Assembly (NCBI GenBank): GCA_018396865.1
Contig: JAGTRB010000004.1
Span: 1 to 64,000, forward strand
DNA from: Candidatus Bathyarchaeota archaeon
GTDB lineage: Archaea; Thermoproteota; Bathyarchaeia; TCS64
Direction: 5' to 3'
DNA: 64,000 nucleotides
The translations under genes were made by a program, and so were the position numbers. This document shows positions 51,270-60,351 of the stretch, one piece after another. How positions within the stretch are numbered: position 1 is the stretch's first letter; each line of letters starts with the position of its first letter. The notes below the pieces were generated by a model, which was given only the letters and a program-made list of their open reading frames with translations, searched no databases and was not told the DNA's origin.

Positions 51270-52124
51270 TTATTGTGTTGAGATTGTTGTAAATTTTAAT
51301 ATAGATGATATTAGGGCAATTAATCCCATTAATATACAAAAGCTTGAAAAATTTACTTTTTGTGAGATCCGGATTAGTGATCCTATCGTTATTAGGCCTG
51401 AGATGAAGGAGGCTATGATGGCCATCTGTATATGTGGATCTAAGGGTAAACCTCCATTCAGGAGAATAAGACCAAATGAGGCGAGTAAGGAGGCCGGGAT
51501 GCTTAATAGGTATGAGATGCGAAGCGCCTCTTTTCCCTCGAATCCTAGGAGCAGAAGGGTGAATATCGTTATCCCAGAGCGGGATAGGCCAGGCAGGGCT
51601 GATAGGCCTTGGAGGAGGCCTACGATAAAGCTGGTGCCTGTGCTGGGGACTCCTTGAACGATTCTTCTTCTATATATGCTCCTTCTCTGAGCTAGACCGG
51701 TTATGATCAATGCCACCCCAACCAATCCGATTATGGTTTCTCCTTGGCTCACCTCTCTGAAGAGGAGATAGATGGGAACGCCTGTGAGGACTGTTGCTAG
51801 GCTGGCTACGATTAGGAATAAAACCATTCTCTTATCATCATCTGAGCGTCTTCCGAGGATCTTCGCTATATCCCTCCTGAAGTATATCGTTACGGCTAGG
51901 CATGAGCCAAGATGTAAGAGAATGGAGATATCCGCAGCCTCCGGAGACTCGAAACCTAGAAGAAGAACGAGCAGGAGTACGAGGCTTCCCTGGCTTGATA
52001 TTGGGAGCCACTCGAAGACCCCCTGTAAGAGGCCTAAGAGGAAGAATTCGATATATCTGTCCATCGGCTTAGAAGAATATTCTCTTGAGATAAAACCTTT
52101 AAACCTTGATGATCCTTCACTCAT
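51270..52124 (-). CDS. uppP: Undecaprenyl-diphosphatase (UppP/BacA)-like protein
   Basis: This polytopic membrane protein has the two BacA motifs: LLGLLQGVFEWLPISSQGSL near the N-terminus and GLLQGLSALPGLSRSGITIF in the middle, both at the membrane face. It dephosphorylates a C55-type polyprenyl diphosphate, or dolichyl diphosphate in archaea, recycling the lipid carrier used in N-glycosylation and envelope sugars. The frame opens at 52124; an ATG at 52064 (MDRYIEFFLLGL) would match the usual N-terminus. It is divergent from hflX. Confidence 0.88.
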   Translation of the reverse strand: MSEGSSRFKGFISREYSSKPMDRYIEFFLLGLLQGVFEWLPISSQGSLVLLLVLLLGFESPEAADISILLHLGSCLAVTIYFRRDIAKILGRRSDDDKRMVLFLIVASLATVLTGVPIYLLFREVSQGETIIGLVGVALIITGLAQRRSIYRRRIVQGVPSTGTSFIVGLLQGLSALPGLSRSGITIFTLLLLGFEGKEALRISYLLSIPASLLASFGLILLNGGLPLDPHIQMAIIASFISGLITIGSLIRISQKVNFSSFCILMGLIALISSILKFTTISTQ

Positions 52125-52215
52125 AATTGAATCTCTTTATGGTGGAATGCGCCTTTCCAATAGAGGGCGTCAAAATTTATAGGATTCTTAAGAGGAGTGA
52201 AGAGAAAATATCGGT

Positions 52216-53412
52216 GTGAAGAGGAGGGGACTGAAGGTAAAGGAAGACAGAGCCTCAGGAAGGGACGAGAGGACTGGCCGCGCAGTGCTCTGCATGCTTA
52301 AGACGAATATACATGATCATAGGATTTACCGCATCAGGTTGAATGAGCTTAGAAACCTTGTCGAGAGCCTTGGGATAAAGGTTATAGGGGAGTTCGTCCA
52401 GACTGAAAGAACCCCCTCAGCGAGGTTTTACATCGGAAGCGGCAAGGTGAAGGAGCTGCGCAAATTTGTTGAGGGCAATGGGATAGACATAGTTGTATTC
52501 TATAATCTCCTTAGCAGCAGCCAGAAGCTCAATTTGATCAGGGCCTTGGGGAGGGAGGTGGTTGACAGATATGAGATCACCCTAGAGATCTTCCAGCGTA
52601 GGGCCTCGGATAACCTTAGTAAGCTCCAGATAGAGGCAGCCCGCCTCAACAAGATCGTCCCCTACCTGAAACTGCAGGCCTCCCTCAAGTACAGAAATGA
52701 GCGCCCATTCTTCCTTAGCATGGGTGAGTATGCCTATCACAGTCAACTCAGGGAGATAACGAGGCGCCAGGCCAGGATTAAGGAGAGGATCGAGGCCCTA
52801 AGGAAGGAGAGGCTGGAGCAGATAGCTTACAGAAAGGGGCTGGGATACCCCATAGTCTGCATCTCCGGCTATTACAACGCGGGTAAGACCAGCCTCTTCA
52901 ACGCCCTAACCGGTGAGAGCAAGGAGGTTAGCCCACTACCCTTCACAACCCTGAGCAGCAAGTATCAACGCCGGTATCTCGAGCCTGGGCTTACCCTCCT
53001 CTTCATCGATACCATAGGGTTCGTCATGGACCTGGACCCCAGGTTGATTAAAAGCTTCGAGCTGAACTTGGAGGATATAAGGAACGCAGACCTAGTCCTA
53101 TTACTGCTAGAGATAACCGATCCCACCCTAGTCCTCAAGATGAAGATAAGGGAGGGGATAAAGCTTCTAACGGAGATGGGAGTGGAGAGGGAGAGGATAC
53201 TCGTCGTGTTGAACAAGATAGATCTTGCAGCCAGCTCCCCCGAGAGTATATGTAAAACTCTTGACATAGAGCGTTATGGCCTTCCATGGGCCATGGTCTC
53301 AGCTGAGAAGAGGATCAACCTCGAAGGACTCCTCCGACTCATAACAGAAAGGCTCGTGCAACTGGGTGAAAAGGGCGGAGGATTCATGGAAAGTGCTTTC
53401 AGAAGCCCTTAA
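52216..53412 (+). CDS. hflX: HflX-family GTPase
   Basis: The 398-residue protein has the HflX N-terminal domain (FYIGSGKVKELRKF, then VVFYNLLSSSQKLNL, a glycine-rich linker region and a helical segment at about 140-200). The G domain shows G1 GYYNAGKTSLF, G3 FIDTIGFV, G4 VLNKIDL and a G5-like MVSAEK. HflX binds the large ribosomal subunit and rescues stalled or heat-damaged ribosomes. The switch I region ends with PFTTLSSK. The frame starts GTG at 52216. Its last 47 bases overlap nth, so the two are translationally coupled. Confidence 0.93.
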   Translation: MKRRGLKVKEDRASGRDERTGRAVLCMLKTNIHDHRIYRIRLNELRNLVESLGIKVIGEFVQTERTPSARFYIGSGKVKELRKFVEGNGIDIVVFYNLLSSSQKLNLIRALGREVVDRYEITLEIFQRRASDNLSKLQIEAARLNKIVPYLKLQASLKYRNERPFFLSMGEYAYHSQLREITRRQARIKERIEALRKERLEQIAYRKGLGYPIVCISGYYNAGKTSLFNALTGESKEVSPLPFTTLSSKYQRRYLEPGLTLLFIDTIGFVMDLDPRLIKSFELNLEDIRNADLVLLLLEITDPTLVLKMKIREGIKLLTEMGVERERILVVLNKIDLAASSPESICKTLDIERYGLPWAMVSAEKRINLEGLLRLITERLVQLGEKGGGFMESAFRSP

Positions 53413-54061
53413 TAAGATCATGCGGCATTGCCATCCCGGAAGAGCACCAAGAACTGGGGATCCCTTTAAAGGCCTCATCAGGGTGATATTGAGCCAGAAC
53501 ACGAGCTATTATAATGAGGCTAGGGCCTACGAGCAGCTTGAGAGAGCCATAGGGGTAGAGCCGAGGAGGCTAGCGGAGGCCAGTGTCGAAGAGATAGCCT
53601 CGGCCATCCGCCCAGCCGGGATGCACAATATCCGCGCAAAGGCGATCAAGAGGCTTTCGGAGATCGTAGTCTCCAGGTATGATGGGGACATATCGGTGAT
53701 CCTTATAAAAGGGCTCCAAGAGGCCAGGGAAGAACTCATCAGATTGCCCGGCGTCGGCAGAAAATCGGCCGATGTGGTCCTACTATTCGAGGCTAATAAG
53801 CCCGTAATGCCTGTTGACCGTCACATATTCAGGATAGCTGAGCGCCTAGGGTTCGTATCTGGGAATCAAGATTATGAGCGGGTCCGCTCGACCCTCGAAT
53901 CCATCATACCAAAAGACAAACTTGAGATTGGCCACCTATCACTCATTGAGTTTGGGAGGAGGATCTGCAGGGCTAGATTCCCCCTCTGCGGCAGCTGCTT
54001 CATCGCTGAATCATGTCCATCGGCTAAACACGGCAAGGATAAGGAAAACAGAATAAGATAA
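53366..54061 (+). CDS. nth: Endonuclease III
   Basis: The 231-residue protein shows the helix-hairpin-helix LPGVGRKSADVVL with the catalytic lysine, MPVDRHIFRIA with the catalytic aspartate, and a C-x6-C-x2-C-x5-C cluster (CRARFPLCGSCFIAESC) that binds a [4Fe-4S] centre. It excises oxidised pyrimidines and cleaves abasic sites. The start is a GTG at 53366 inside hflX; a GTG nine codons on is an alternative but still overlaps. It lies before the ribosomal protein operon with 135 bases between. Confidence 0.94.
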   Translation: MKRAEDSWKVLSEALNKIMRHCHPGRAPRTGDPFKGLIRVILSQNTSYYNEARAYEQLERAIGVEPRRLAEASVEEIASAIRPAGMHNIRAKAIKRLSEIVVSRYDGDISVILIKGLQEAREELIRLPGVGRKSADVVLLFEANKPVMPVDRHIFRIAERLGFVSGNQDYERVRSTLESIIPKDKLEIGHLSLIEFGRRICRARFPLCGSCFIAESCPSAKHGKDKENRIR

Positions 54062-54140
54062 AAGGAGGAATCAACTCTGAAAAATAATTCTATGAAACAG
54101 TCTCAAAGGCCCTTCACATCTTTTCGATAGATTTTCGAAT

Positions 54141-54150
54141 TATTTAAATT
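54141..54150 (+). promoter_or_regulatory. TATA box of the ribosomal protein operon
   Basis: TATTTAAATT is about 51 bases before the rpl3 ATG; initiation near 54170 gives a leader of about 26 bases holding a GGGAGAGG ribosome site. Confidence 0.5.
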
Positions 54151-54196
54151 TCAGGTCTCTGGTAATTATGGGTCGATCTGAAGGGAGAGGGGCTGG

Positions 54197-55207
54197 ATGC
54201 CCAGGGTAAGATGGCCTAGGCGTGGCTCGAGATCATACTATCCCAGGAAGAGGGCTAAGAGCATAGTCGGAAGAATAGATCACTGGCCTGAGGTGGAGGG
54301 ATCCCCCCGTCTTCTCGGGTTCGCGGGTTACAAGGTGGGTATGACCCACGTCTTCGTAATCGAGGATCGCGAAAAAACGCCAGATTATGGTAAGGAGGTT
54401 ATGGCTCCAGTCACAGTCATCGAGGCCCCTCCAATGCTTGTCTGCGCCTTAAGGGCATATACAAAAGGCCCAAACGGACTTAAGCCTCTCACCGAGGCCT
54501 GGATTGATAACCCTCCGGAGAACCTTAAAAGGAGGATCAAGCCCTTAACGGGGGTGGGCGGAGCCCAAGGACTCGATGAGATTAGAAAGGAGATAGATAG
54601 GATATTCGAGTTTAGGCTTCTATTAGCAACCCAGCCCTGGATGACTGGAATTGGAAAGAAGAAGCCGGAGGTAATGGAGGTGAAAATAGGGGGTGGAACG
54701 ATCGAGGAGCAACTTGAGTATGCTAAAAGCCTATTGGGAAAGAGCATCAGGGCCTCGGAGGTATTTAAGCCGGGCGAATCTGTAGATGTTATAGGAGTGA
54801 CAAAGGGGAAGGGCTTTCAAGGACCAGTTAAGAGGTTTGGGGTTAGAATCCTTCAGGATAAGGCCAGGAAGACGAAGAGAGGGGTCGCCACCCTGGGCCC
54901 ATGGCATCCAGCGAGGGTTATGCCAGGAGTCCCAAGGGCAGGGCAGATGGGATTCCACAACAGGACCGAGTATAATAAGAGGATCCTCATGATTGGAGAG
55001 GATAAGGATAAGATCGTCCCCCCAGGCGGCTTCATCAGGTATGGCGTTATCAAAAGCGATTATATAGTGGTGAAGGGGAGCGTGATGGGCCCCCCCAAGA
55101 GGCTGATAAGGCTTAGGAAGGCGGTGAGAAGGGCAAGGCTCCCGGAAGGAGCACCCATGATAACCTATATCAATACAACCTTCCACTTGGGAGGAGGCTC
55201 TAGTTGA
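54197..55207 (+). CDS. rpl3: Ribosomal protein L3 (uL3)
   Basis: This 336-residue protein has the archaeal/eukaryotic L3 length. It opens PRVRWPRRGSRSYYPRKRAKS, has LLGFAGYKVGMTHVFV, the conserved GVTKGKGFQGPVKRFGVRI block and the W-finger region TLGPWHPARVMPGVPRAGQMG. L3 binds near the peptidyl transferase centre and helps start large-subunit assembly. It is the first gene of the operon. Its stop (TGA 55205-55207) overlaps the ATG of rpl4 by one base, so translation is coupled. Confidence 0.97.
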   Translation: MPRVRWPRRGSRSYYPRKRAKSIVGRIDHWPEVEGSPRLLGFAGYKVGMTHVFVIEDREKTPDYGKEVMAPVTVIEAPPMLVCALRAYTKGPNGLKPLTEAWIDNPPENLKRRIKPLTGVGGAQGLDEIRKEIDRIFEFRLLLATQPWMTGIGKKKPEVMEVKIGGGTIEEQLEYAKSLLGKSIRASEVFKPGESVDVIGVTKGKGFQGPVKRFGVRILQDKARKTKRGVATLGPWHPARVMPGVPRAGQMGFHNRTEYNKRILMIGEDKDKIVPPGGFIRYGVIKSDYIVVKGSVMGPPKRLIRLRKAVRRARLPEGAPMITYINTTFHLGGGSS

Positions 55208-55974
55208 TGGTTCCAGTTCTAAACATTGACGGTCAACAGGTTGAGGAGATGGAACTCCCAAGGGTTTTTCAGACACCTATAAGGCCCGACATTATATGGA
55301 GAGCGGTCATTTCACTTCAATCTCACCGCTTCCAACCTCAAGGTAGAGACCCCTTCGCCGGAAAAAGGACGACGGCCGAGTCTTGGGGTGTAAACAGAGG
55401 CCTTTCAAGGGTTCCAAGGCTTAGGGATTCCCGCAGAGCAGCATTCGGGGTTGGGACTGTGGGCGGTCACCAGGCCTTCCCTCCAACCTCCATCAAGAGA
55501 ATTAGGAAAGAGATAAACAAAAAGGAGAGGAGGCTTGCGATTAGATCGGCGATAGCCGCCACAGCAGTCAGAGACCTCGTAGCGAAGAGGGGCCATGACA
55601 TACACACCATAGCCACGCTCCCAATAGTGGTTGAGGATAAGGTGGAGTCTCTGAATAAGGCCCGTGAAGCTAGGGAATTCCTAGCCAAGCTGGGGGTATG
55701 GCCAGATGTGGAGAGGGCCGATAGGAAAAAGATGAGGGCTGGGAGGGGGAAGATGAGGGGAAGGAAGAAGAAGCTTGGTAGGGGCCCCTTAATCGTCATA
55801 TCAGAAGACCAAGGGATCTCCAAGGCCTTCTCAAACATTCCCGGAGTGGAGGTGGTAAAGGTCTCTGCTCTAAACGCCGAACTCCTGGCACCAGGGGCAA
55901 GGCCTGGGAGGCTTGTGATATGGACAAAGACCGCATTCGCGACCCTAGATGAGATATGGGGTGAAAAGAATTGA
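55207..55974 (+). CDS. rpl4: Ribosomal protein L4 (uL4)
   Basis: The 255-residue protein carries the L4 features: PRVFQTPIRPDIIWRAV, the extended tunnel loop (DPFAGKRTTAESWGVNRG, then RGVGTVGGHQAFPP-like sequence) and the C-terminal SKAFSNIPGVEVVKVSALNAELLAPG globular end. L4 lines the exit tunnel. ATG at 55207 overlaps the L3 stop; a TTG at 55204 in the same frame is less likely. Its own stop is embedded in the start of rpl23. Confidence 0.96.
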   Translation: MVPVLNIDGQQVEEMELPRVFQTPIRPDIIWRAVISLQSHRFQPQGRDPFAGKRTTAESWGVNRGLSRVPRLRDSRRAAFGVGTVGGHQAFPPTSIKRIRKEINKKERRLAIRSAIAATAVRDLVAKRGHDIHTIATLPIVVEDKVESLNKAREAREFLAKLGVWPDVERADRKKMRAGRGKMRGRKKKLGRGPLIVISEDQGISKAFSNIPGVEVVKVSALNAELLAPGARPGRLVIWTKTAFATLDEIWGEKN

Positions 55975-56231
55975 GGCCTCAGGAGATAGTCCTATACCCC
56001 CTGACAACCGAACGCTCCGTCAAGATGATACAGGAGGAGAACAAACTTATATTCATAGTTCAGAAGAAGGCGAACAAAAAGGAGATAGCAAGGGCAGTGA
56101 AAGAACTATACGAGGTAGAGGTGGAGGAGGTTAGAACCTCCATAGATAGAAGGGGGAGGAAGAGGGCTCTAGTTAGGCTGAAGGAGGGCTTCAGCGCCTC
56201 AGATATAGCCGTAAGGCTGGGCATCCTATAG
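55971..56231 (+). CDS. rpl23: Ribosomal protein L23 (uL23)
   Basis: The 86-residue protein reads EIVLYPLTTERSVKMIQEEN, then VQKKANKKEIARAVKELYEVEVEEV and ends with IAVRLGIL, matching archaeal L23. It sits at the tunnel exit and docks the signal recognition particle. The start is the TTG at 55971, overlapping the rpl4 stop, a four-base overlap typical of coupled genes. A later ATG would remove the conserved first strand. Confidence 0.95.
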   Translation: MRPQEIVLYPLTTERSVKMIQEENKLIFIVQKKANKKEIARAVKELYEVEVEEVRTSIDRRGRKRALVRLKEGFSASDIAVRLGIL

Positions 56232-56245
56232 GGGGCGAATAATGG

Positions 56246-56986
56246 ATGGGTAAGAAGCTAAGGGTTCAGAGGAGGGGGAGGGGCACCCCGACGTTCAGGG
56301 CAGCTAAGACAGGAAAGGTAGCCCCGGCCAGATACCCCTCCCCGACAGAAGAAGGTATGATCGGGGTGGTGAAAGATTTGATCCACGAGAGGGGAAGAGG
56401 AGCTCCGTTAGCATACGTCGAACTCGGCGGAGGGCTCGGATACTATCACGTCGCCCCCGAGGGGGTGCAGGTAGGCCAGAGCATAGCCATCGGCTCCGAG
56501 GCCCCAATCCAAGTGGGAAACATCCTCCCCCTCGAGGTCATCCCGGAGGGGACCATGGTATGCAACGTAGAACTTAAACCAGGCGATGGGGGAAGGGTGG
56601 CAAGGAGCTCGGGCTCATATGCGACGGTCGTAGCCCACATAGGCACCGACACAATACTCCAACTGCCCTCGAAGAAGACGATAAGGGTCCCTAAAGGATG
56701 CAGAGCCACTATAGGCGTAGTGGCGGGAGGGGGTAGAAAGGATAAACCCTTCCTAAAAGCTGGAGAGGTATACCACCTGACCAAGGCTAAGGGTAGGGTC
56801 TTCCCGAGATCAAAGGGGATCTCAATGACGGCAGCCTCACATCCCCACGGAGGAGGGCGCCACAGGCATATTGGCAAGCCCAGCACAGTCGCACGGAGCA
56901 CGCCACCGGGCAGGAAGGTCGGTCTTATCGCAGCGAGGAGAAGTGGTAGAAAGAAGAGGATGAGGAGAGAAAGGGAACGCGCATAG
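56246..56986 (+). CDS. rpl2: Ribosomal protein L2 (uL2)
   Basis: The 246-residue protein shows [21 protein letters not shown] at the N-terminus, IEYDPxR-region replaced by the archaeal [20 protein letters not shown], and the late [20 protein letters not shown] stretch with the histidine important for peptidyl transfer. It is a core large-subunit protein. The ATG at 56246 is preferred over an out-of-frame ATG four bases earlier. The downstream rps19 begins 38 bases later. Confidence 0.96.
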   Translation: MGKKLRVQRRGRGTPTFRAAKTGKVAPARYPSPTEEGMIGVVKDLIHERGRGAPLAYVELGGGLGYYHVAPEGVQVGQSIAIGSEAPIQVGNILPLEVIPEGTMVCNVELKPGDGGRVARSSGSYATVVAHIGTDTILQLPSKKTIRVPKGCRATIGVVAGGGRKDKPFLKAGEVYHLTKAKGRVFPRSKGISMTAASHPHGGGRHRHIGKPSTVARSTPPGRKVGLIAARRSGRKKRMRRERERA

Positions 56987-57023
56987 CTTAAATATCCCAA
57001 TTAAACGAATAATCGTGATAAAA

Positions 57024-57413
57024 ATGCCGAGGGAGTTCCTATACAAGGGCTACACCATAGAAGAGTTGAAGGCTATGTCAATGGATGAGTTCATAAAGAT
57101 ACTTCCATCAAGGATGCGTAGGAGCCTGCGAAGAGGTCTCACCCATGAACAGAGAACTCTCCTAGAAAAGCTCAGAACCTTAAAGAAGGGCGATAAGCCC
57201 CTAAAAACCCATGCCAGAGACCTGATAATCCTACCGGAGATGGTCGGCAAAACACTGCTGGTTCATAATGGAAAGGAATTCGTAGAGGTAAAGATAACCG
57301 AGAAGATGGTGGGACACTACCTGGGAGAGTTCGCGATAACCAATAAGCCAGTGCGTCATGGAAGGCCGGGAATAGGAGCATCCAGAAGCTCCATGTACAT
57401 ACCCTTAAAGTAA
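57024..57413 (+). CDS. rps19: Ribosomal protein S19 (uS19)
   Basis: From ATG 57024 the protein is 129 residues. [17 protein letters not shown] is archaeal S19, followed by the core [31 protein letters not shown] and the C-terminal [30 protein letters not shown]19 binds 16S rRNA in the head. A GTG at 57015 in the same frame would add three residues. After it there is a 180-base gap with its own promoter before rpl22. Confidence 0.95.
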   Translation: MPREFLYKGYTIEELKAMSMDEFIKILPSRMRRSLRRGLTHEQRTLLEKLRTLKKGDKPLKTHARDLIILPEMVGKTLLVHNGKEFVEVKITEKMVGHYLGEFAITNKPVRHGRPGIGASRSSMYIPLK

Positions 57414-57557
57414 GCTGACCCAAATAGGCTCATACGGGATCCAATAAAACCCTCGAGATCGTCTTCCCGGAGCTCCTCCACCCTTAAGAGGACTTCGAGA
57501 TCCAGTTTGATTTTCGAAACATTTTAAAGCATCTGAAAGGGGCCTCGGAGATAAAGG

Positions 57558-57567
57558 TTTTTATAAT
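57558..57567 (+). promoter_or_regulatory. Internal promoter between rps19 and rpl22
   Basis: TTTTTATAAT is centred about 34 bases before GTG 57596 (40 before ATG 57602), in a 180-base gap inside the ribosomal cluster. It probably gives a second transcript from rpl22 onward. Confidence 0.5.
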
Positions 57568-57601
57568 CATTTCGGGCCTTCTCTAGGCGAACGGTGTGGA
57601 T

Positions 57602-58063
57602 ATGCCCTCATGGAGGTATTCCATTAAGGGGTTAGACCCTGACAGAACAGCTATAGCCAGCGGTAGGGATCTTAGAATATCCCCCAAGGCTGCTAGAGAG
57701 ATCTGCAGGTACCTCAGGGGTAGGAGCCTCCAGAGGGCTAAGGAGATCCTCGGAGAGGTAATGGACCTGAAAAGGCCGATCCCATATTACAGGCATGGGA
57801 AGAAGATACCCCACAGGAGAAACGCGGAAGGTTTTGCCTCTGGCAGATATCCGGTTAAGGCTGCTAAGGAGATCCTAAAGGTGTTGGAGGCGGTTGAGGC
57901 CAACGCCGAATTCAAGGGGCTCTATGCTGAGAGGCTGAAGATAATCCACATAGCTGCACACAGGGGTCGAATGATAAAGGATTACGTCCCGAGGGCCTTC
58001 GGGAGGTCATCGCCGAGCTTCCAGCATCTGACTCATGTAGAGGTGGCTGTCGAGGAGGTTTGA
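57602..58063 (+). CDS. rpl22: Ribosomal protein L22 (uL22)
   Basis: From ATG 57602 the protein is 153 residues; a GTG at 57596 is in frame. It shows DPDRTAIASGRDLRISPKAAREICRYLRG at the front, the RHGKKIPHRRNAEGFASGRYP loop and the C-terminal KIIHIAAHRGRMIKDYVPRAFGRS extended hairpin that reaches the exit tunnel. It is followed one base later by rps3, and preceded by an internal promoter. Confidence 0.95.
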   Translation: MPSWRYSIKGLDPDRTAIASGRDLRISPKAAREICRYLRGRSLQRAKEILGEVMDLKRPIPYYRHGKKIPHRRNAEGFASGRYPVKAAKEILKVLEAVEANAEFKGLYAERLKIIHIAAHRGRMIKDYVPRAFGRSSPSFQHLTHVEVAVEEV

Positions 58064-58064
58064 T

Positions 58065-58730
58065 ATGTCAGCCGTGAAACGTGTGATCAACGACTCCCTT
58101 GAGAGGTTGAAGGTCGAGGAGCTATTGTCAAACGAGTTTGAGGAGGCGGGTTTTGGAGGGGTTACCATTGCGAGGACTCCCCTGGGAACCCAGATCAACC
58201 TGTATACGATGAGGCCGGGCAGGGTCATAGGTAAGAGGGGGCATGCCATCAAGACAGCCTCTGAAAGGCTTGAGAAGGAGCTTGGGATCTCGAATCCCCA
58301 GATTACTGTCGTGGAGGTTGAGGTACCGGAGCTTAACCCCCGCATAATGGCCTCCAGAATCGCCAACGCCCTCGAGAGGGGGGTCCACTTCAGAAGGGTG
58401 ATCTTCTGGGCCCTCCAGAGGATCATGAGCGCAGGGGCTATAGGATGCGAGATAATCCTTAGGGGAAAGTTGAGGAGCGATAGGAGCCGCTTCGAGAAGG
58501 TGACCGAAGGATACATCCCGAAATCCGGGGAGCCTTCTCAAAAGAATACGAGGGTCTGGACAACCCATGTGAAGATGAAGAGCGGAATATATGGCATCAC
58601 GGTCAAGATAGTACCTCCAGACGTTAAATTTCCAGACAAGCTGAAGCTTGAAGAACAAAATCTACCTGAAGGAGAAGATCATGAAAAAGGGAAGTTAGAA
58701 GAGATTGATACGAGTGAAGATGAGGGGTGA
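58065..58730 (+). CDS. rps3: Ribosomal protein S3 (uS3)
   Basis: The 221-residue protein has the KH domain RPGRVIGKRGHAIKTASERLEKELG (residues about 45-70) and the C-terminal part GAIGCEIILRGKLRSDRSRFEKVTEGYIPKSG, then VWTTHVKMKSGIYGITVKIVPPDV. The tail after about residue 195 is acidic and lysine-rich. S3 forms part of the mRNA entry site. The last 26 bases overlap the longest form of rpl29. The AT-rich patch begins at about 58640 within this gene. Confidence 0.96.
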   Translation: MSAVKRVINDSLERLKVEELLSNEFEEAGFGGVTIARTPLGTQINLYTMRPGRVIGKRGHAIKTASERLEKELGISNPQITVVEVEVPELNPRIMASRIANALERGVHFRRVIFWALQRIMSAGAIGCEIILRGKLRSDRSRFEKVTEGYIPKSGEPSQKNTRVWTTHVKMKSGIYGITVKIVPPDVKFPDKLKLEEQNLPEGEDHEKGKLEEIDTSEDEG

Positions 58731-58941
58731 ATTTAGATTGCCGATATTGAGGAAAAAAGAGATTAAGAATATGAAGCCTGAAGATCTGAATGAAAGGCTG
58801 ATTGAACTCGAGACAGAACTGATGAGATTGAGAGGCAAGATCCATGCCGGAGGGGCTATAGAAAATCCAGGGAGGATCAGGGCTCTTAAGCGGACTTTAG
58901 CTAGGATTAAGACATCTATGAGGGAGGTGTCTAAATCTTGA
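58720..58941 (+). CDS. rpl29: Ribosomal protein L29 (uL29)
   Basis: From ATG 58720 the protein is 73 residues: LRKKEIKNMKPEDLNERLIELETELMRLRGKIHAGGAIENPG, then IRALKRTLARIKT, the two-helix L29. It overlaps the rps3 end, and a TTG at 58705 in the same frame is less likely. Its stop overlaps the TTG start of the Rpp29 gene. It belongs to the AT-rich patch of the operon. Confidence 0.92.
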   Translation: MRGEFRLPILRKKEIKNMKPEDLNERLIELETELMRLRGKIHAGGAIENPGRIRALKRTLARIKTSMREVSKS

Positions 58942-59225
58942 CTCGTTTAAATGAAAGGAATATATTGACACACGAGTTAATAGGTCTTGAAGTGGAGGTT
59001 TCTCATGATACCAACCCTTATAATATTAATATTAGTGGAAGGGTTATAGATGAAACTAGGAATACCTTTTTGATAAATGTTTGTGGAAAAACTAAAAGGA
59101 TAATTAAAAAGGATTCAATTTTAAGGTTTAAAATCTCTAAAAATAAAATTGTAGAGATTGATGGTGGAACACTAGTTTCTAGACCAGAGGATAGAATAAA
59201 AAAAAGACTAAGGAGGGGATGGTAA
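58938..59225 (+). CDS. rnp1: Ribonuclease P protein component 1 (Rpp29/Pop4)
   Basis: The 95-residue protein reads LTHELIGLEVEVSHDTNPYN, GRVIDETRNTFLI and KTKRIIKKDSILRFK, the Sm-like fold of archaeal Rpp29. It supports the RNase P RNA in removing tRNA 5' leaders. It starts with TTG at 58938 overlapping the L29 stop. It occupies the place between L29 and S17 that is usual in archaea; the eIF1/SUI1 gene that some euryarchaea add here is absent. Codons here are AT-rich (Lys AAA, Ile ATA/ATT) unlike the early operon. Confidence 0.92.
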   Translation: MTRLNERNILTHELIGLEVEVSHDTNPYNINISGRVIDETRNTFLINVCGKTKRIIKKDSILRFKISKNKIVEIDGGTLVSRPEDRIKKRLRRGW

Positions 59226-59549
59226 ATGGTTTTAAACATAAAACCACCTCAGAAAGTATGTAACGATCGAAACTGTCCTTTTCATGGAAGTTTAAAGATT
59301 AGAGGAAGAATGTTTGAAGGAAGAGTTGTAAGAGACAAAATGGAAAGATCAGTTATCGTTAACATAGATTATTTGAAATATTATCCAAAGTATGAGAGAT
59401 ATGCGAGGATGAGAAGTAGAATACCCGCTCATAACCCTCCTTGCATAGGAGCTAAGACAGGAGACAGGGTCAAGATAATGGAGTGTAGACCTATAAGTAA
59501 GACAAAGGCCTTCGTGGTAGTGGAGAAGGTGGAAGAAACAAATGTCTAA
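59226..59549 (+). CDS. rps17: Ribosomal protein S17 (uS17)
   Basis: The 107-residue protein has [26 protein letters not shown], the archaeal N-terminal zinc-like extension, and the OB-fold core [24 protein letters not shown], then [29 protein letters not shown]. The gene changes from AT-rich to normal composition near base 59440. ATG at 59226 follows the Rpp29 stop at once. It overlaps rpl14 by 8 bases. Confidence 0.95.
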   Translation: MVLNIKPPQKVCNDRNCPFHGSLKIRGRMFEGRVVRDKMERSVIVNIDYLKYYPKYERYARMRSRIPAHNPPCIGAKTGDRVKIMECRPISKTKAFVVVEKVEETNV

Positions 59550-59961
59550 GAGGATAAAGCGTAGGATAACTCCGAGGAGGAAGGTCTCTCCAGGACTAAC
59601 CATCCGCTCACTTATAACTTGCGCAGATAACACCGGCGCCAGGAAGCTGAGGCTTATACAGGTGGTGGGGTACAAGGGAAGGAGGAGGAGGCTCCCCTTC
59701 GCTGGTGTTGGTGACCTAGTGACCGTCTCAGTGAGGGAGGGAACCCCTGAGATGAGGCATAAGGTGCTCAGCGCGGTCATAATAAGGCAGAGGAAGCCCT
59801 ACAGGCGCAGAGACGGGAATTGGATACAGTTTGAGGATAACGCGGCCGTTATAATAACCCCAGATGGCATGTTACAGGGGTCAGACATAAAGGGACCAGT
59901 GGCGCGAGAGGCCGTCGATAGATGGCCGAGGATAGGTGGAGTTGCGAAGATGATCGTGTGA
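59542..59961 (+). CDS. rpl14: Ribosomal protein L14 (uL14)
   Basis: The 139-residue protein contains [41 protein letters not shown] and [47 protein letters not shown], the L14 core, ending with [10 protein letters not shown]. It sits at the subunit interface. ATG at 59542 overlaps the end of rps17. Codon use returns to the normal AGG-rich type here. Confidence 0.96.
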   Translation: MSKRIKRRITPRRKVSPGLTIRSLITCADNTGARKLRLIQVVGYKGRRRRLPFAGVGDLVTVSVREGTPEMRHKVLSAVIIRQRKPYRRRDGNWIQFEDNAAVIITPDGMLQGSDIKGPVAREAVDRWPRIGGVAKMIV

Positions 59962-59973
59962 AGGTGACATGAA

Positions 59974-60351
59974 ATGTCATCGAAGCCTTATAAAATTGAT
60001 AAGATCTCAAGGATCCGCCAAATAAATAGAAAGAGGCTCTCCGCCCCCTTGGCCCCCCCTCTAAGAACCCAACACGGTGTGAGATCAATCCCCGTGAGGG
60101 AGGGGGATACAGTCATGGTGGTCAAGGGAGATAGAAAGATGTCGGAGGGGCGAGTCATCAGGGTTGACCAGGAAAGGGGAAAAATATACGTTGAAGGGAT
60201 AACACGCCAAAGGCTTGACGGGAGAACCGTCCAGATCCCAATAAGCCCTCAAAACGTGATGATAACGAGGCTGAAACTAGACGATGAGTGGAGAAGAAGG
60301 ATTTTGGAGAGGCGTGGATATAAGGCGGAGTTGGAGGGAAGGGCCAACTAG
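59974..60351 (+). CDS. rpl24: Ribosomal protein L24 (uL24)
   Basis: The 125-residue protein contains LAPPLRTQHGVRSIPVREGDTVMVVKGDRKMSEGRVIRVDQERGKIYVEG, a KOW-type domain, and the C-terminal IPISPQNVMITRLKLDDEWRRRIL. L24 starts large-subunit assembly. ATG at 59974 lies 12 bases after rpl14; the gene ends directly at the ATG of rps4e. Confidence 0.95.
   Translation: MSSKPYKIDKISRIRQINRKRLSAPLAPPLRTQHGVRSIPVREGDTVMVVKGDRKMSEGRVIRVDQERGKIYVEGITRQRLDGRTVQIPISPQNVMITRLKLDDEWRRRILERRGYKAELEGRAN

Noticed and set aside
58128-58658. 176-codon minus-strand frame opposite rps3
   Set aside because: Antisense to the conserved KH region of S3; no own start signal or known motif.
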